Source: Alphaproteobacteria bacterium
GTDB taxonomy: Bacteria; Pseudomonadota; Alphaproteobacteria; ATCC43930; CGMCC-115725
Length of the DNA stretch: 64,000 nt
Assembly (NCBI GenBank): GCA_028871455.1
Contig: JAGWNF010000004.1
Coordinates: 108,773-172,772, forward strand
Direction of reading: 5' to 3'
The notes below the pieces were generated by a model. That model was not told the DNA's origin. It saw only the letters and a list, made by a program, of their open reading frames with translations, and made no database searches. This document shows positions 10,490-20,700 of the stretch, one piece after another. Made by a program: the position numbers and the translations under genes. Each line of letters opens with the position of its first letter. Positions within the stretch are counted from its first letter, which is position 1.

Positions 10490-10564
10490 GGGGCTTCCTT
10501 CCGGCTTTGCTTTCACGCGCTGTCGGGTTAAGGCTACAGGGCCTCATCGTCAAGCGGAAGCTCC

Positions 10565-11716
10565 GTGACCGCACTCGACCATTTCGCCGCCCAGAAGCTT
10601 CGCGATCTCGAAGCGCGACAGCTGCGCCGCCGGTTGATCGAGAGCGCACGCACCGACGGCATTTACGTGGCGCGCAACGGCCGGCGGCTCATTTCATTCT
10701 CGTGCAACGATTACCTGAATCTTTCTCATCATCCGAAAGTAAAAGAAGCAGCAATCGGCGCGCTCGAGCGCTACGGCGCCGGTGCCGGCGCATCGCGCCT
10801 CGTCACCGGCAACCATCCGCTGTTTGCGGCGCTGGAATCTCGCCTGACGAGCCTGAAGCAGACGGACGCGGCCTGCGTCTTCGGTTCGGGTTACCTCGCC
10901 AATGCCGGAATCATTCCGGCGCTTGTCGGCAAGGACGATCTTGTGCTGATCGACGAGCTGGCGCATGCGTGCCTGTGGGCCGGAGCGCGGCTGGCGCGCG
11001 CCAATGTGCTCGCCTTCCGCCACAACGACATGGCGCACGCGGCGGCGCTGCTCGCTGAATTCCGACCGCAGCACGCCAACGCGATCATCGCTACGGATGG
11101 CGTCTTCTCGATGGACGGCGATCTAGCGCCGCTGCCGGCACTCGCGACACTCGCGCGACGGCATGATGCCTGGCTGCTGGTCGATGACGCGCACGGCCTT
11201 GGCGTGATCGGCGATGGCCGTGGTTCGCGGTTTGCGCATGACGAACTGCCCGAGGTGCCATTGCAAATGGGCACGTTGTCCAAGGCCGTCGGCGGCTATG
11301 GCGGCTATCTTTGTGCCTCGCGCACGGTGACCGACTTGATCGAGAACCGCGCCCGCAGTTTTGTCTATTCGACCGGCTTGCCGCCAGCGACTGTCGCTGC
11401 CGCGACCGCCGCGCTGGACATCATTGCCGACGACCACGATCTGGTCGCAAAGCCGCTGCGCAATGCCCGCCGATTCACCGCGGCCGCCGGCCTGCCCGAG
11501 GCGCAGAGCGCGATCGTGCCGGTAGTGCTGCGCACGGCTGAGCGCGCACTCGCCGCTTCGCGGCGGCTTGAGGACGAAGACTTTCTTGTCGTCGCCATCC
11601 GGCCGCCGACCGTGCCAGAGGGTACGGCCCGCCTGCGTCTTGCCTTCACCGCCGCCCACGCCGACGCCGACATCGACCGCCTGGCCGAGCTGGTGCATGA
11701 CCGCGTGCTGGCGTGA
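10565..11716 (+). CDS. bioF: 8-amino-7-oxononanoate synthase
   Basis: A 383-residue alpha-oxoamine synthase that condenses pimeloyl thioester with alanine, the first ring-forming step of biotin synthesis. The PLP lysine is Lys240 in GTLSKAVGGYGGY. DDAHGLGVIG (207-216) supplies the PLP-ring aspartate, and SCNDYLNLS (46-54) is the usual N-terminal motif. The start is GTG with GGAAG shortly upstream. The stop overlaps the bioD GTG as GTGA. With bioD and the following formyltransferase-like gene it forms a rightward unit. Confidence 0.95.
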   Translation: MTALDHFAAQKLRDLEARQLRRRLIESARTDGIYVARNGRRLISFSCNDYLNLSHHPKVKEAAIGALERYGAGAGASRLVTGNHPLFAALESRLTSLKQTDAACVFGSGYLANAGIIPALVGKDDLVLIDELAHACLWAGARLARANVLAFRHNDMAHAAALLAEFRPQHANAIIATDGVFSMDGDLAPLPALATLARRHDAWLLVDDAHGLGVIGDGRGSRFAHDELPEVPLQMGTLSKAVGGYGGYLCASRTVTDLIENRARSFVYSTGLPPATVAAATAALDIIADDHDLVAKPLRNARRFTAAAGLPEAQSAIVPVVLRTAERALAASRRLEDEDFLVVAIRPPTVPEGTARLRLAFTAAHADADIDRLAELVHDRVLA

Positions 11717-12408
11717 GTACGATCTTTGTCACCGGCGCCGGCACCGATGTCGGCAAGACCTTCGTCACCTGCGGCTTGATCGCCGAACTACGCCGCCGCG
11801 GACGAGCCGTCGCCGCCTTCAAGCCGCTCGCCAGCGGCTTCGATCCGGCACGGGCAGCGGCGAGCGATCCCGGTGCGCTCCTCACGGCAATGGGCGAGCC
11901 GATTACGTCTGCCAATCTGGATCGCATCGCGCCCTGGCGCTTCGCCGCGCCGCTGGCGCCCGATGCGGCCGCCGCCGCCGAAGGCAAGCAAGTCGACTTC
12001 GACGCCGTAGTCTCATTTTCGCGTCGCGTGAGCGGGAGCGCCGACCTGGTCGTCATCGAGGGCGTAGGCGGCGTGATGTCGCCGATTGCCGCGCGTCATA
12101 CCGTGATCGATTGGATCAGCGCGCTCGGCTCGCCCGCCCTGTTGGTCACGGGCAGCTATCTCGGTGCACAGAGCCACGCACTGACGGCGCTCGCTGCCTT
12201 GCGGGCACGCACCATTCCAGTTCGCGCAATGGTTGTAAGTGAGACGACAGACACAACCATAAGCCTTGCCGATACAGTCCGGTCGCTGGCGCGCTTTACA
12301 GGATCGATGCCGATTGTCGCGCTTCCACGGCTCGCATCTAGTGCATTGCATCCGGCCTTCGCCACCCTCGGCGACCTCTTTTGCTGCGATGCAGCGCGTG
12401 TTAAATGA
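11713..12408 (+). CDS. bioD: ATP-dependent dethiobiotin synthetase
   Basis: A 231-residue P-loop carboxylase-ligase that closes the ureido ring of dethiobiotin from diaminopelargonate, CO2 and ATP. The P-loop GTDVGKT is at residues 10-16, the substrate segment AFKPLASG follows, and VVIEGVGGVMSP matches the family's EGxGG motif. GTG start overlapping bioF by 4 bp. With bioA, bioB and bioF this gives the whole late biotin pathway. No bioC, bioH, bioZ or bioG gene for pimeloyl-thioester supply is in the window. Confidence 0.93.
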   Translation: MSTIFVTGAGTDVGKTFVTCGLIAELRRRGRAVAAFKPLASGFDPARAAASDPGALLTAMGEPITSANLDRIAPWRFAAPLAPDAAAAAEGKQVDFDAVVSFSRRVSGSADLVVIEGVGGVMSPIAARHTVIDWISALGSPALLVTGSYLGAQSHALTALAALRARTIPVRAMVVSETTDTTISLADTVRSLARFTGSMPIVALPRLASSALHPAFATLGDLFCCDAARVK

Positions 12409-12429
12409 AGGCCGGGAGAGGATAAAAAA

Positions 12430-13353
12430 ATGCGCGTAGTCATTGTCGGTCAGCAGGCTTTTGGCAAAGCCGTACTCGATGCATTTCTCGGTCGCGGCGA
12501 CCAGATCGTCGGCATCTTCAGTCCGCCCGAGCATCCGGGCGGCAAAACCGATCCGCTCAAGGCGGCAGCGATCGAGCATCAGATACCGGTTTTCCATTTC
12601 CAGAATTACGGCACATCGGAAGCACTCGAGACGTTGCGCGATCTCAAGGCCGATATCGGCCTGCTCGCCTTCGTCACGCAGTTCCTGCCACAGGCTTTCG
12701 TCCGCTTGCCGAAGCACGGCATGCTCCTGTTCCATCCATCGCTACTGCCGTTGCACCGCGGGCCGTCGGCGATCAACTGGTCGGTGATCAACGGCGAGAA
12801 AAAGACTGGCCTGACCGTCTTGCGACCGTCCGATGGTCTCGATGAGGGCGCCATCATCCTGCAGCGCGAGGTCGAGATCGGTCCCGACGATACCGTCGGC
12901 ACACTCTATTTCGACAAGATCTTCCATATGGGCGTCGCGGCGATGATCGAGACGGCGGAGGCGGTGGCCGAAGGCCGCGCGCGCGAGCATCCGCAGGACG
13001 AGAGCCTCGCGACCTACGAAGGCTGGGTGCGCGAACGAGAAGCGCACATCAACTGGTCGAGTTCAGTCGACCGCATCTACGACCTGGTCCGCGGCTGCGA
13101 CCCCTCGCCCGGCGCCTGGACCACCTATCGCGGCCAGAAGCTCCAGCTTTTCGACGCGCGCAAGCGCCCGGCCGCGACCTTTGGCGCGGTGCGCGGGTTG
13201 AAGGCGGGCCAGATCGTCGCCTCGACTGCCGAGGACTTCAGCATCTATGCCCAGGGCGGCTTCATCGAGGTCAAGCGCTGCCGCCTCGGCGATGGCAAAA
13301 AGATTGCTGCCGGCGAGGCTGGCATCGAAGCCGGAATCATGCTCGGCGAGTGA
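12430..13353 (+). CDS. Stand-alone formyltransferase-fold protein (10-formyl-THF hydrolase/Fmt-like)
   Basis: A 307-residue protein with the two-domain layout of methionyl-tRNA formyltransferase. Its motif FHPSLLPLHRGPSAINWSVI (101-120) and the spacing of His102 and Asp138 match the N-terminal hydrolase domain of 10-formyltetrahydrofolate dehydrogenase (His106/Asp142) better than Fmt. A C-terminal Fmt_C-like half starts around residue 200 (NWSSSVDRIYDLVRGCDPSPGAWT). It likely binds 10-formyl-THF and hydrolyses or transfers the formyl group; the acceptor is unknown. It starts 21 bp after bioD with a good GGGAGAGGA ribosome binding site, so it is probably transcribed with bioFD. Confidence 0.8.
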   Translation: MRVVIVGQQAFGKAVLDAFLGRGDQIVGIFSPPEHPGGKTDPLKAAAIEHQIPVFHFQNYGTSEALETLRDLKADIGLLAFVTQFLPQAFVRLPKHGMLLFHPSLLPLHRGPSAINWSVINGEKKTGLTVLRPSDGLDEGAIILQREVEIGPDDTVGTLYFDKIFHMGVAAMIETAEAVAEGRAREHPQDESLATYEGWVREREAHINWSSSVDRIYDLVRGCDPSPGAWTTYRGQKLQLFDARKRPAATFGAVRGLKAGQIVASTAEDFSIYAQGGFIEVKRCRLGDGKKIAAGEAGIEAGIMLGE

Positions 13354-13438
13354 GATCCATGCAATTCCACGGCTGTGACGAACCTCGGCGGAACGAAATC
13401 CCTGTCATATTCGCGCCCGTTCCGTCAGGGGCCGCGTA

Positions 13439-14412
13439 TCACCGCTGCGACCGCCGTTCACGATACCAGCGATAGGCGTCAGCGAGGCCCTCCTTGAGCC
13501 GGATGCGCGGCCGCCAGCCGAGCGCCTCTAGCTTGCGCGTGTCCAGCAGCTTCCGCGGCGCGCCATCTGGCTTCGACATGTCGAAGCGGAACCCGCCGGT
13601 ATAACCGACGACCTCAGCGATCGTCTGAGCAAGCTCGGCGACGGTCATATCCTCGCCGCAGCCGACATTGACGTGGCTCTCGTCGGAATAGCGCTCCATC
13701 AGGAAAATCAGCGCATCCGCCAGATCGTCGACATGGAGGAACTCGCGCCGCGGCTTGCCGCTGCCCCAGATCTCGACCGAAGGCGCGTTCTCGCGCTTGG
13801 CGCGGTCGATCTTCATGATCAACGCCGGGATGACGTGGCTGCCCTCGAGATCGTAGCGGTCGCCGGGACCGTAGAGGTTCGTGGGCTGGGCGGAAATAAA
13901 ATCGCAGCGCCATTGCCGACGATAGGCGGCGCAGAGCTTGAGGCCGGCAATCTTGGCGACGGCGTACCACTGGTTGGTCGGCTCGAGCGGACCGGAGAGC
14001 AGCTCGGCTTCGACCATTGGCTGTTTGGCGAGGCGCGGATAGATGCAGCTCGATCCGAGATAGAGCAGCTTCTTGACTCCGGCCTGGCGCGCCGCATCGA
14101 TCAGGTTTCCGGCGATCATCAGGTTGTCGTAGAGGAATTCCGCCGGCCGCATCGAATTGGCGAGGATACCGCCGACCGTCGCCGCGGTGACGAAGACGAC
14201 ATCGGGCTTCAGCTTGCGCATCAGCGCCTCGACGGCGTCCTGCCGGCGCAGATCGGCCTCGGCGCGGCCGGCGGTCAGGACCGTACAGCCGGCGCCGTCG
14301 AGGCGGCGCACGACGGCGCTGCCGACCATGCCGCGATGGCCGGCGACCAGCACCCGCTTGCCGGCGAGTGGAAAAATCACCGGCGTCGCCGGCGCCGTCT
14401 TGGGCTCGCGCA

Positions 14413-14413
<1 letters not shown>
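13439..14413 (-). CDS. fcl: GDP-L-fucose synthase
   Basis: A 324-residue short-chain dehydrogenase/epimerase that converts GDP-4-keto-6-deoxy-mannose to GDP-L-fucose with NADPH. The nucleotide-binding GHRGMVG is at residues 25-31, SSCIYPRLAKQP at 121-132, and the catalytic Tyr150/Lys154 in YAVAK. The ATG shares one base with the gmd stop (TGATG). An 18-residue N-terminal extension rich in Pro/Ala precedes the Rossmann fold. It completes the two-step GDP-fucose pathway with gmd, next to a glycosyltransferase. Confidence 0.94.
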
Positions 14414-15471
<1,058 letters not shown>

Positions 15472-15490
15472 GGGCTGCTAGGGTCCTCCT

Positions 15491-15534
15491 GCCGGTCGCG
15501 ATCCTATTACAATGCCGGGAATTCCGCGACCGGC
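15491..15534. promoter_or_regulatory. Perfect 10-bp inverted repeat between gmd and the GT2-GtrA gene
   Basis: The arms GCCGGTCGCG (15491-15500) and CGCGACCGGC (15525-15534) are exact reverse complements separated by 24 bp. They sit in the 128-bp divergent promoter region between two glycan genes. They could be an operator for a regulator acting on both directions or, less likely, an RNA hairpin in a leader. No known motif is recognised. Confidence 0.4.
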
Positions 15535-15599
15535 CTGTGACGCATTAAGCCTTGAGGAATCAGGGCGAATCGGGGCATTTTGCCGCCAAGGACGCGACG

Positions 15600-16754
15600 A
15601 TGAGCGAAGCCACCGCCCGCCGGATCGAACCGCAGGCCCTGCCCGCGCGGGCCGCCGAGCTCACCGTGGTGATCCCGACCCTCAACGAGCGCGACAACAT
15701 CGCGCCGCTGTTGGAGCGCCTCGAGCTGGCGCTCGCCGGCACGCGCTGGGAAGCCATCTTCGTCGACGATGATTCGACCGACGGCACCTCCGAGCTGGTG
15801 CGTGAAATCGGCCGCAACGACGCGCGCGTCCGTTGCCTTCAGCGCATCGGCCGGCGCGGCCTCTCCACCGCTTGCATCGAGGGCATTCTCGCCTCGGCTT
15901 CGCCCTTCGTCGCCGTGATGGATGCCGACCTGCAGCACGACGAATCCTTGCTGCCGGGCATGCTCAACGCGTTGCGCCACGAGCCCTGCGACATCGTTGT
16001 CGGCTCGCGCTACGTGACCGGTGGCGGCCTCGGTGACTGGAACAAGACCCGCGCCAGCATGAGCGGCTTCGCTACCAGGCTATCGCGCCTCATCTGCAAG
16101 ACCGAGATCGCCGATCCGATGAGCGGCTTCTTCATGCTGCGGCGCGACATGTTCGAGGCCGGCGTGCGTGATCTTTCGGGCCAGGGATTCAAGATCCTGC
16201 TCGATCTGCTGGCATCGCTGCCGGAACCGCCGCGGCTGAAAGAACTGCCATACCAGTTCCGCAACCGGCGCTACGGCGAAAGCAAGCTCGACACCATGGT
16301 GACGTGGGAGTTCGGCATGCTACTGGCCGACAAGCTGGTCGGCCATATCGTGCCGGTGCGCTTCGCGCTGTTCGCGACGATCGGCGCGCTCGGTGTCATC
16401 GTCGACCTGATCGTGCTGTGGGCCGTGCTAGCGGCCGGCGCCGGCTTCGTGCTCGCCCAGGCGGTCGCCACCGTCGTGGCGATGACCTCGAACTTCTTCC
16501 TCAACAACCTGTTCACTTATCGTGACCAGCGGCTCAAGGGCTGGCGTCTATGGCGCGGCCTGTTCTCGTTCTACGTGATCTGCTCGCTCGGTGCGATCGC
16601 CAATGTCGGATTCGCCGCGTTCGTGTTCGGGGGCGACGCACATTGGCTCGCCGGCATCGCCGGCATCCCATGGCTCGCCAGCGTGGCCGGCGTTATCGTC
16701 GGCTCGGTCTGGAACTACGCCGTCTCCTCGGTCTTCACCTGGAAGCGGAAGTAA
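15600..16754 (+). CDS. GT2 glycosyltransferase fused to a GtrA-like membrane domain
   Basis: A 384-residue protein. Residues of about 25-250 form a family 2 glycosyltransferase similar to dolichol-phosphate mannosyltransferases (TVVIPTLNERDNI, VDDDSTDGT, the metal-binding DADLQHD and the DPMSGFFMLRRDMF segment). The remainder is a four-helix GtrA-like domain (FALFATIGALGVIVDL, NNLFTYR). Such fusions make polyprenyl-phosphate sugars, and the GtrA part is thought to flip or hold the lipid-linked sugar. ATG at 15600 has AAGGA nearby and is preferred over an upstream in-frame start. It neighbours gmd-fcl, so GDP-mannose is a plausible donor. Confidence 0.88.
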   Translation: MSEATARRIEPQALPARAAELTVVIPTLNERDNIAPLLERLELALAGTRWEAIFVDDDSTDGTSELVREIGRNDARVRCLQRIGRRGLSTACIEGILASASPFVAVMDADLQHDESLLPGMLNALRHEPCDIVVGSRYVTGGGLGDWNKTRASMSGFATRLSRLICKTEIADPMSGFFMLRRDMFEAGVRDLSGQGFKILLDLLASLPEPPRLKELPYQFRNRRYGESKLDTMVTWEFGMLLADKLVGHIVPVRFALFATIGALGVIVDLIVLWAVLAAGAGFVLAQAVATVVAMTSNFFLNNLFTYRDQRLKGWRLWRGLFSFYVICSLGAIANVGFAAFVFGGDAHWLAGIAGIPWLASVAGVIVGSVWNYAVSSVFTWKRK

Positions 16755-16761
16755 TCGAGGC

Positions 16762-17112
16762 CTACTGCTGGCGCTGCGGCCGCAGCCGATACCGGTCGCC
16801 GGCGATCTTCTCGAACATGACATCGATCATCGGATGGTTGATCGGTCCGTTCTCCGAGTCCGGCAGCAGGTTCTGCTCCGAGACATAGGCCTCGTATGGC
16901 CCGCCCTGGGCATTCTGCGCCAGCAGGTGGTAGAACGGCTGGTCCTTCGACGGCCGCCGATCCGCCGGGATCGACTGATACCATTCTTCCGAATTGTTGA
17001 AGATCGGATCGACGTCGTAGATCACGCCGCGGAACGGATAAAGGCGATGACGGACGATCTGACCGACCGAGAATTTGGCTTGCCGATAGATCAACTGGCC
17101 GCTGCAACCCAT
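16762..17112 (-). CDS. hspQ: Heat shock protein HspQ (YccV family)
   Basis: A 116-residue protein with the YccV/hemimethylated-DNA-binding-like fold. The core KFSVGQIVRHRLYPFRGVIYDVDP and the later QPFYHLLAQ and YVSEQNLLPD are diagnostic. In Escherichia coli HspQ is a Lon specificity-enhancing factor and influences DnaA stability, though the family's biochemical role in alphaproteobacteria is less clear. It ends 7 bp from the convergent glycosyltransferase stop. It may be transcribed with the unknown gene 95 bp upstream. Confidence 0.92.
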   Translation of the reverse strand: MGCSGQLIYRQAKFSVGQIVRHRLYPFRGVIYDVDPIFNNSEEWYQSIPADRRPSKDQPFYHLLAQNAQGGPYEAYVSEQNLLPDSENGPINHPMIDVMFEKIAGDRYRLRPQRQQ

Positions 17113-17207
17113 AAGGCCCTCGCCGGCACGCCGTTGTCACGCGTTCGAAACCTTAGAGTGATTCCGCCGCGGCGCTCAAGCGCGAACGCGTCGAGTCTCG
17201 CGACGAA

Positions 17208-17513
17208 TCAACGCTGGCCCTGATAGCGACGCGCCAGCCGCAGCAGCTCGAGATCGCAAGTCTGCTTCGCGATCTCCTCGAGATCCTCGAAATAGGTCCG
17301 GAGACCCGCGGGACTCAGCCGGCCGATCAGCCAGCCGACGAATTGCTCCGGCGTCTTCACCCAGGTCGGCAGCGGATCGAGACCGTGACCGATCGGCAGC
17401 ACGGCGCGCAGGATGCGCCAGCGACGGCGCCGCAACTGCTCATCGACTGGATCGAGGTCGGCTTCGAGCACCCACCCCGGGCGACTTTGTGCGCCACCGC
17501 TACGTCCGGCCAT
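17208..17513 (-). CDS. Hypothetical protein (101 aa)
   Basis: I do not recognise this family. The 101-residue product is soluble, with an Arg-rich stretch (QLRRRRWRILRAVLP, about 27-41) and a helical C-terminal half (TPEQFVGWLIGRL, YFEDLEEIAKQTCDLELLRLARRY). A promoter with consensus TTGACA lies about 150 bp upstream, downstream of which are two 18-bp direct repeats, so the transcript would carry a long leader. It lies upstream of hspQ on the same strand. Codon use looks like that of its neighbours and the gene is probably real. Confidence 0.6.
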   Translation of the reverse strand: MAGRSGGAQSRPGWVLEADLDPVDEQLRRRRWRILRAVLPIGHGLDPLPTWVKTPEQFVGWLIGRLSPAGLRTYFEDLEEIAKQTCDLELLRLARRYQGQR

Positions 17514-17614
17514 CGCGACTCAACCCCCGATTTCGTCCGGCGCCTGGTTCAGGCCAGCGCCGCGTTAACATTACCGTCGAGTTAGCTTAATATTTAAATA
17601 CAACGTGGGGCATT

Positions 17615-17652
17615 ACTGGCGCAAGTAAAATAACACTGGCGCGACTAAAATA
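17615..17652. repeat. Two 18-bp direct repeats, period 20 bp
   Basis: The units at 17615-17632 and 17635-17652 both read ACTGGCGC(A/G)A(G/C)TAAAATA, differing at two positions. Their 20-bp period is close to two helical turns. They lie in an AT-rich 270-bp gap between dnaE and the 17208-17513 gene, just downstream of a good minus-strand promoter, so they could be operator half-sites or part of an RNA leader. Confidence 0.55.
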
Positions 17653-17664
17653 TTGGCGGCGTCG

Positions 17665-17692
17665 GTCATAATAGTTAACGTGACAATGTCAA
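17665..17692 (-). promoter_or_regulatory. Sigma-70-type promoter for the 17208-17513 gene
   Basis: On the minus strand TTGACA (17687-17692) is followed after 16 bp by TATGAC (17665-17670). The -35 is a full consensus match and the -10 matches at four of six. Transcription would start near 17658 and run through the direct repeats toward the small gene and possibly hspQ. Confidence 0.45.
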
Positions 17693-17783
17693 GTCGAGCG
17701 CGGAATATTAATCTTTCGTCGGCCCGCTTGCCGGCGAGCCAGCCGGCGCGTCAACCGCGCCGACGCCCGCTCTGGCCGGCCGC

Positions 17784-20700
17784 TCAGATTTCCGCCACTT
17801 CGCGGATGCCGGGCACGGTCTGGAGCGCGGCGGCAAGCCGCGGCGTCACCTTGAAGCCGCCGGGGAGCGCGATCTCCACTTCCCGCGTTTCATCCAGGGG
17901 TACCACCACGCTCACCCGGCCGCGGCCGCCGCTTTCGGCCGCCACCGCGCGCCTGATGCCGCCCAGCGCGTCGGCCTCCTCGACCACCAGCCGCAGGCCG
18001 GCGGCGGCGCCGGCGGCGACCTTGTCGAGCGCCTCGATGCGCTGCGCCGTCAGCCGGAAGCTGTCGCCGTCGATCCGGATGTCGGCGGTGAGCAGCAGCG
18101 GCTGGCCGGAGTCGATGAGCGCGCGGCTGTCGCGCAGCACCTCGGAGAACGCCATCACCTCGTAGACGCCGCTCATGTCCGACACCTGCAGGAAAGCGAA
18201 GCGGTTGCCGCGCACCGAGGTGCGCTCCTTGCTGCCGATGACCACGCCGGCGAGCCTGACCCGGGTCTCGCCGCCGGCGGGCCGCCGTGTCAGGTCGGCG
18301 AAGCGCGGCACGCCAAGCCGCGCCAGGCTCTTGCCGTAAGGATTGAGGGGATGACTCGAAAGATAGAAGCCGATCGCCTCGAATTCCTTCTGCAGCCGCT
18401 CGGCCAACGGCCAGTCGGTGGCCGCCGGCAGCGGCGGCAGTGCGACCGGTCCGGCGTCGCCGCCGAAGAGATTGACCTGCTGGCTGGCGCGCTCGTTCGC
18501 CGCCGCGTTGGCGTGACGCAGTAGCAGCTCGATCGCGGCGAAGGCCTGCGCCCGGTTGGGCGCGATGGTGTCGAAGGCGCCGGCCTTCACCAGGCTCTCG
18601 AACTGGCGCTTGTTGAAATGTTTGGGATCGATGCGCGCGGCGAAGTCGAACAGGTCCTTGAACGGCCCGTGCGCCGCGCGTTCGGTGATCACCTGCTGCA
18701 TCGCCGCCGCGCCCACGCCCTTGATCGCGGCCAATGCATAGCGGATGGCGCCGCCCTCGCCCGCCGCCTCGACGGCGAATCCGACATCGGAGCGGTTGAT
18801 GTCGGGCGCCAGCAGCCGGATGCCGAGCCGGTCGCATTCCTGGCGGAAGACGTTGAGCTTGTCGGTGTTGCCGAGGTCGAGCGTCATCGACGCGGCCATG
18901 AACTCGACCGGATAGTTGGCCTTGAGATAGGCTGTCTGGTAACCGACCAGCGCATAGGCGGCGGCGTGCGACTTGTTGAAGCCGTAGCCGGCGAACTTCG
19001 CCACCTGCTCGAAGATGTATTCGGCGAGCGCGTCGCTGACGCCGTGTGCCTTGGCGCCGCCGATGAACTGCTTACGCTGCGCCTCCATCTCGGACTTGAT
19101 CTTCTTGCCCATGGCGCGGCGCAGCAGGTCGGCGCTGCCGAGCGAATATCCCGACAGCACCTTGGCGATCTCCATCACCTGTTCCTGGTAGATGATGATG
19201 CCCTGGGTCTCCTCGAGGATCGGCTCGAGCTCGGGATGCATGTATTCCGGCCGCTCGTTGCCGTGCTTCACCGCGATGTAGCGCGGAATGTTCTCCATCG
19301 GGCCCGGCCGATAGAGCGCGTTGACCGCGACGATGTCCTCGAAGCGGTCGGCGTCGAGCCTCTTCAGCGTGTCGCGCATGCCGGCGCCTTCGAGCTGGAA
19401 CACGCCGATGGTCTCGCCGCGCGCCAGCAGGCGGAAGGTCTTGGCGTCGTCGAGCGGCAGGTTGCTCAAGTCGATGGTCACGCCGCGCGCCGCCAGTAGG
19501 TCGCGCGCCTTGGCCAGCACGGTCAGCGTCTTGAGGCCGAGGAAGTCGAACTTCACCAGGCCGGCGGCCTCGACGTATTTCATGCTGAACTGCGTCACCG
19601 GCATCGACGAGCGCGGATCGCGATACAGCGGGACTAATTCATCAAGGGGCCGGTCACCGATGACGACACCCGCCGCGTGGGTCGAGGCGTGGCGATAAAG
19701 GCCTTCGAGCTGGAGCGCGATCTCGATCAGCCGCGCCACCTGCGGATCCTCGTCGCGCATCTGCTGCAGCATCGGCTCGCCGTCGATCGCCTGCTGCAGG
19801 GTGACCGGCGCCGCCGGATTGTTGGGCACCAGCTTGCAGATGCGGTCGACCTGGCCGTAGGGCATGCCGAGGACGCGGCCAACGTCGCGCAGCACCGCGC
19901 GCGCCTGAAGCTTGCCGAAGGTGATGATCTGCGCCACGCGATCGGCGCCGTAGCGCTCCTGCACGTGGTGGATCACCTCGTCGCGCCGGTCCTGGCAGAA
20001 GTCGATGTCGAAATCGGGCATCGACACGCGCTCGGGATTGAGGAAGCGCTCGAAGACCAGGCCGAGCCGCAGCGGATCGAGGTCGGTAATGGTCAGCGAC
20101 CAGGCGACGAGCGAGCCGGCGCCCGAGCCGCGGCCAGGGCCGACCGGAATGCCCTGTGCCTTGGCCCATTGGATGAACTCGGCGACGATCAGGAAATAGC
20201 CGGCGAAGCCCATCGTGACGATGACGTCGAGTTCGTAGGCGAGGCGTTCGCGATAGGGCGCCGCCGCGGCCTCGCGCTCGGCCGGACTCATCTCGGGCTT
20301 GAAGACCTGCGCCGCGAGCCGTCGTTCGAGGCCGGCGCCGGCGGCCCCGCGCAGCTCCGCAGCCTCGTCGCGGCCCGACGCGCTGGTGAAGGGCGGCAAG
20401 ATCGGCTGGCGCGGCTCGGGCATGAAGGCGCAGCGCCGCGCGATCGCTAGCGTGTTGTCGCAGGCTTCGGGCACGTCGGCGAAGGCGATGCGCATTTCGT
20501 TCGCCGACTTGAAGTAGTGCTCGGGCGTGAGGCGCTTGCGGCTGCCATCGGCCAGGGTCGTGCCCTGCGCGATGCAGAGCAACACGTCGTGCGCCGCGTA
20601 GTCATCGCGCTCGGCGAAATGAACATCATTCGTTGCAACCAGAGGCAGGCCGTGCGCCAGCGCCAGCTCGATCAGGGCCGCGTCGATGCGCTCCTCGGCG

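Noticed and set aside
10490..10564. BioR or BirA operator between bioB and bioF
   Set aside because: No TTATnnATAA-type palindrome is present and BirA lacks a helix-turn-helix domain.
17730..17747. Terminator after dnaE (GCCGGC-6 nt-GCCGGC)
   Set aside because: The stem is only 6 bp, each arm is itself a common self-complementary GC-rich word, and no U-run follows.
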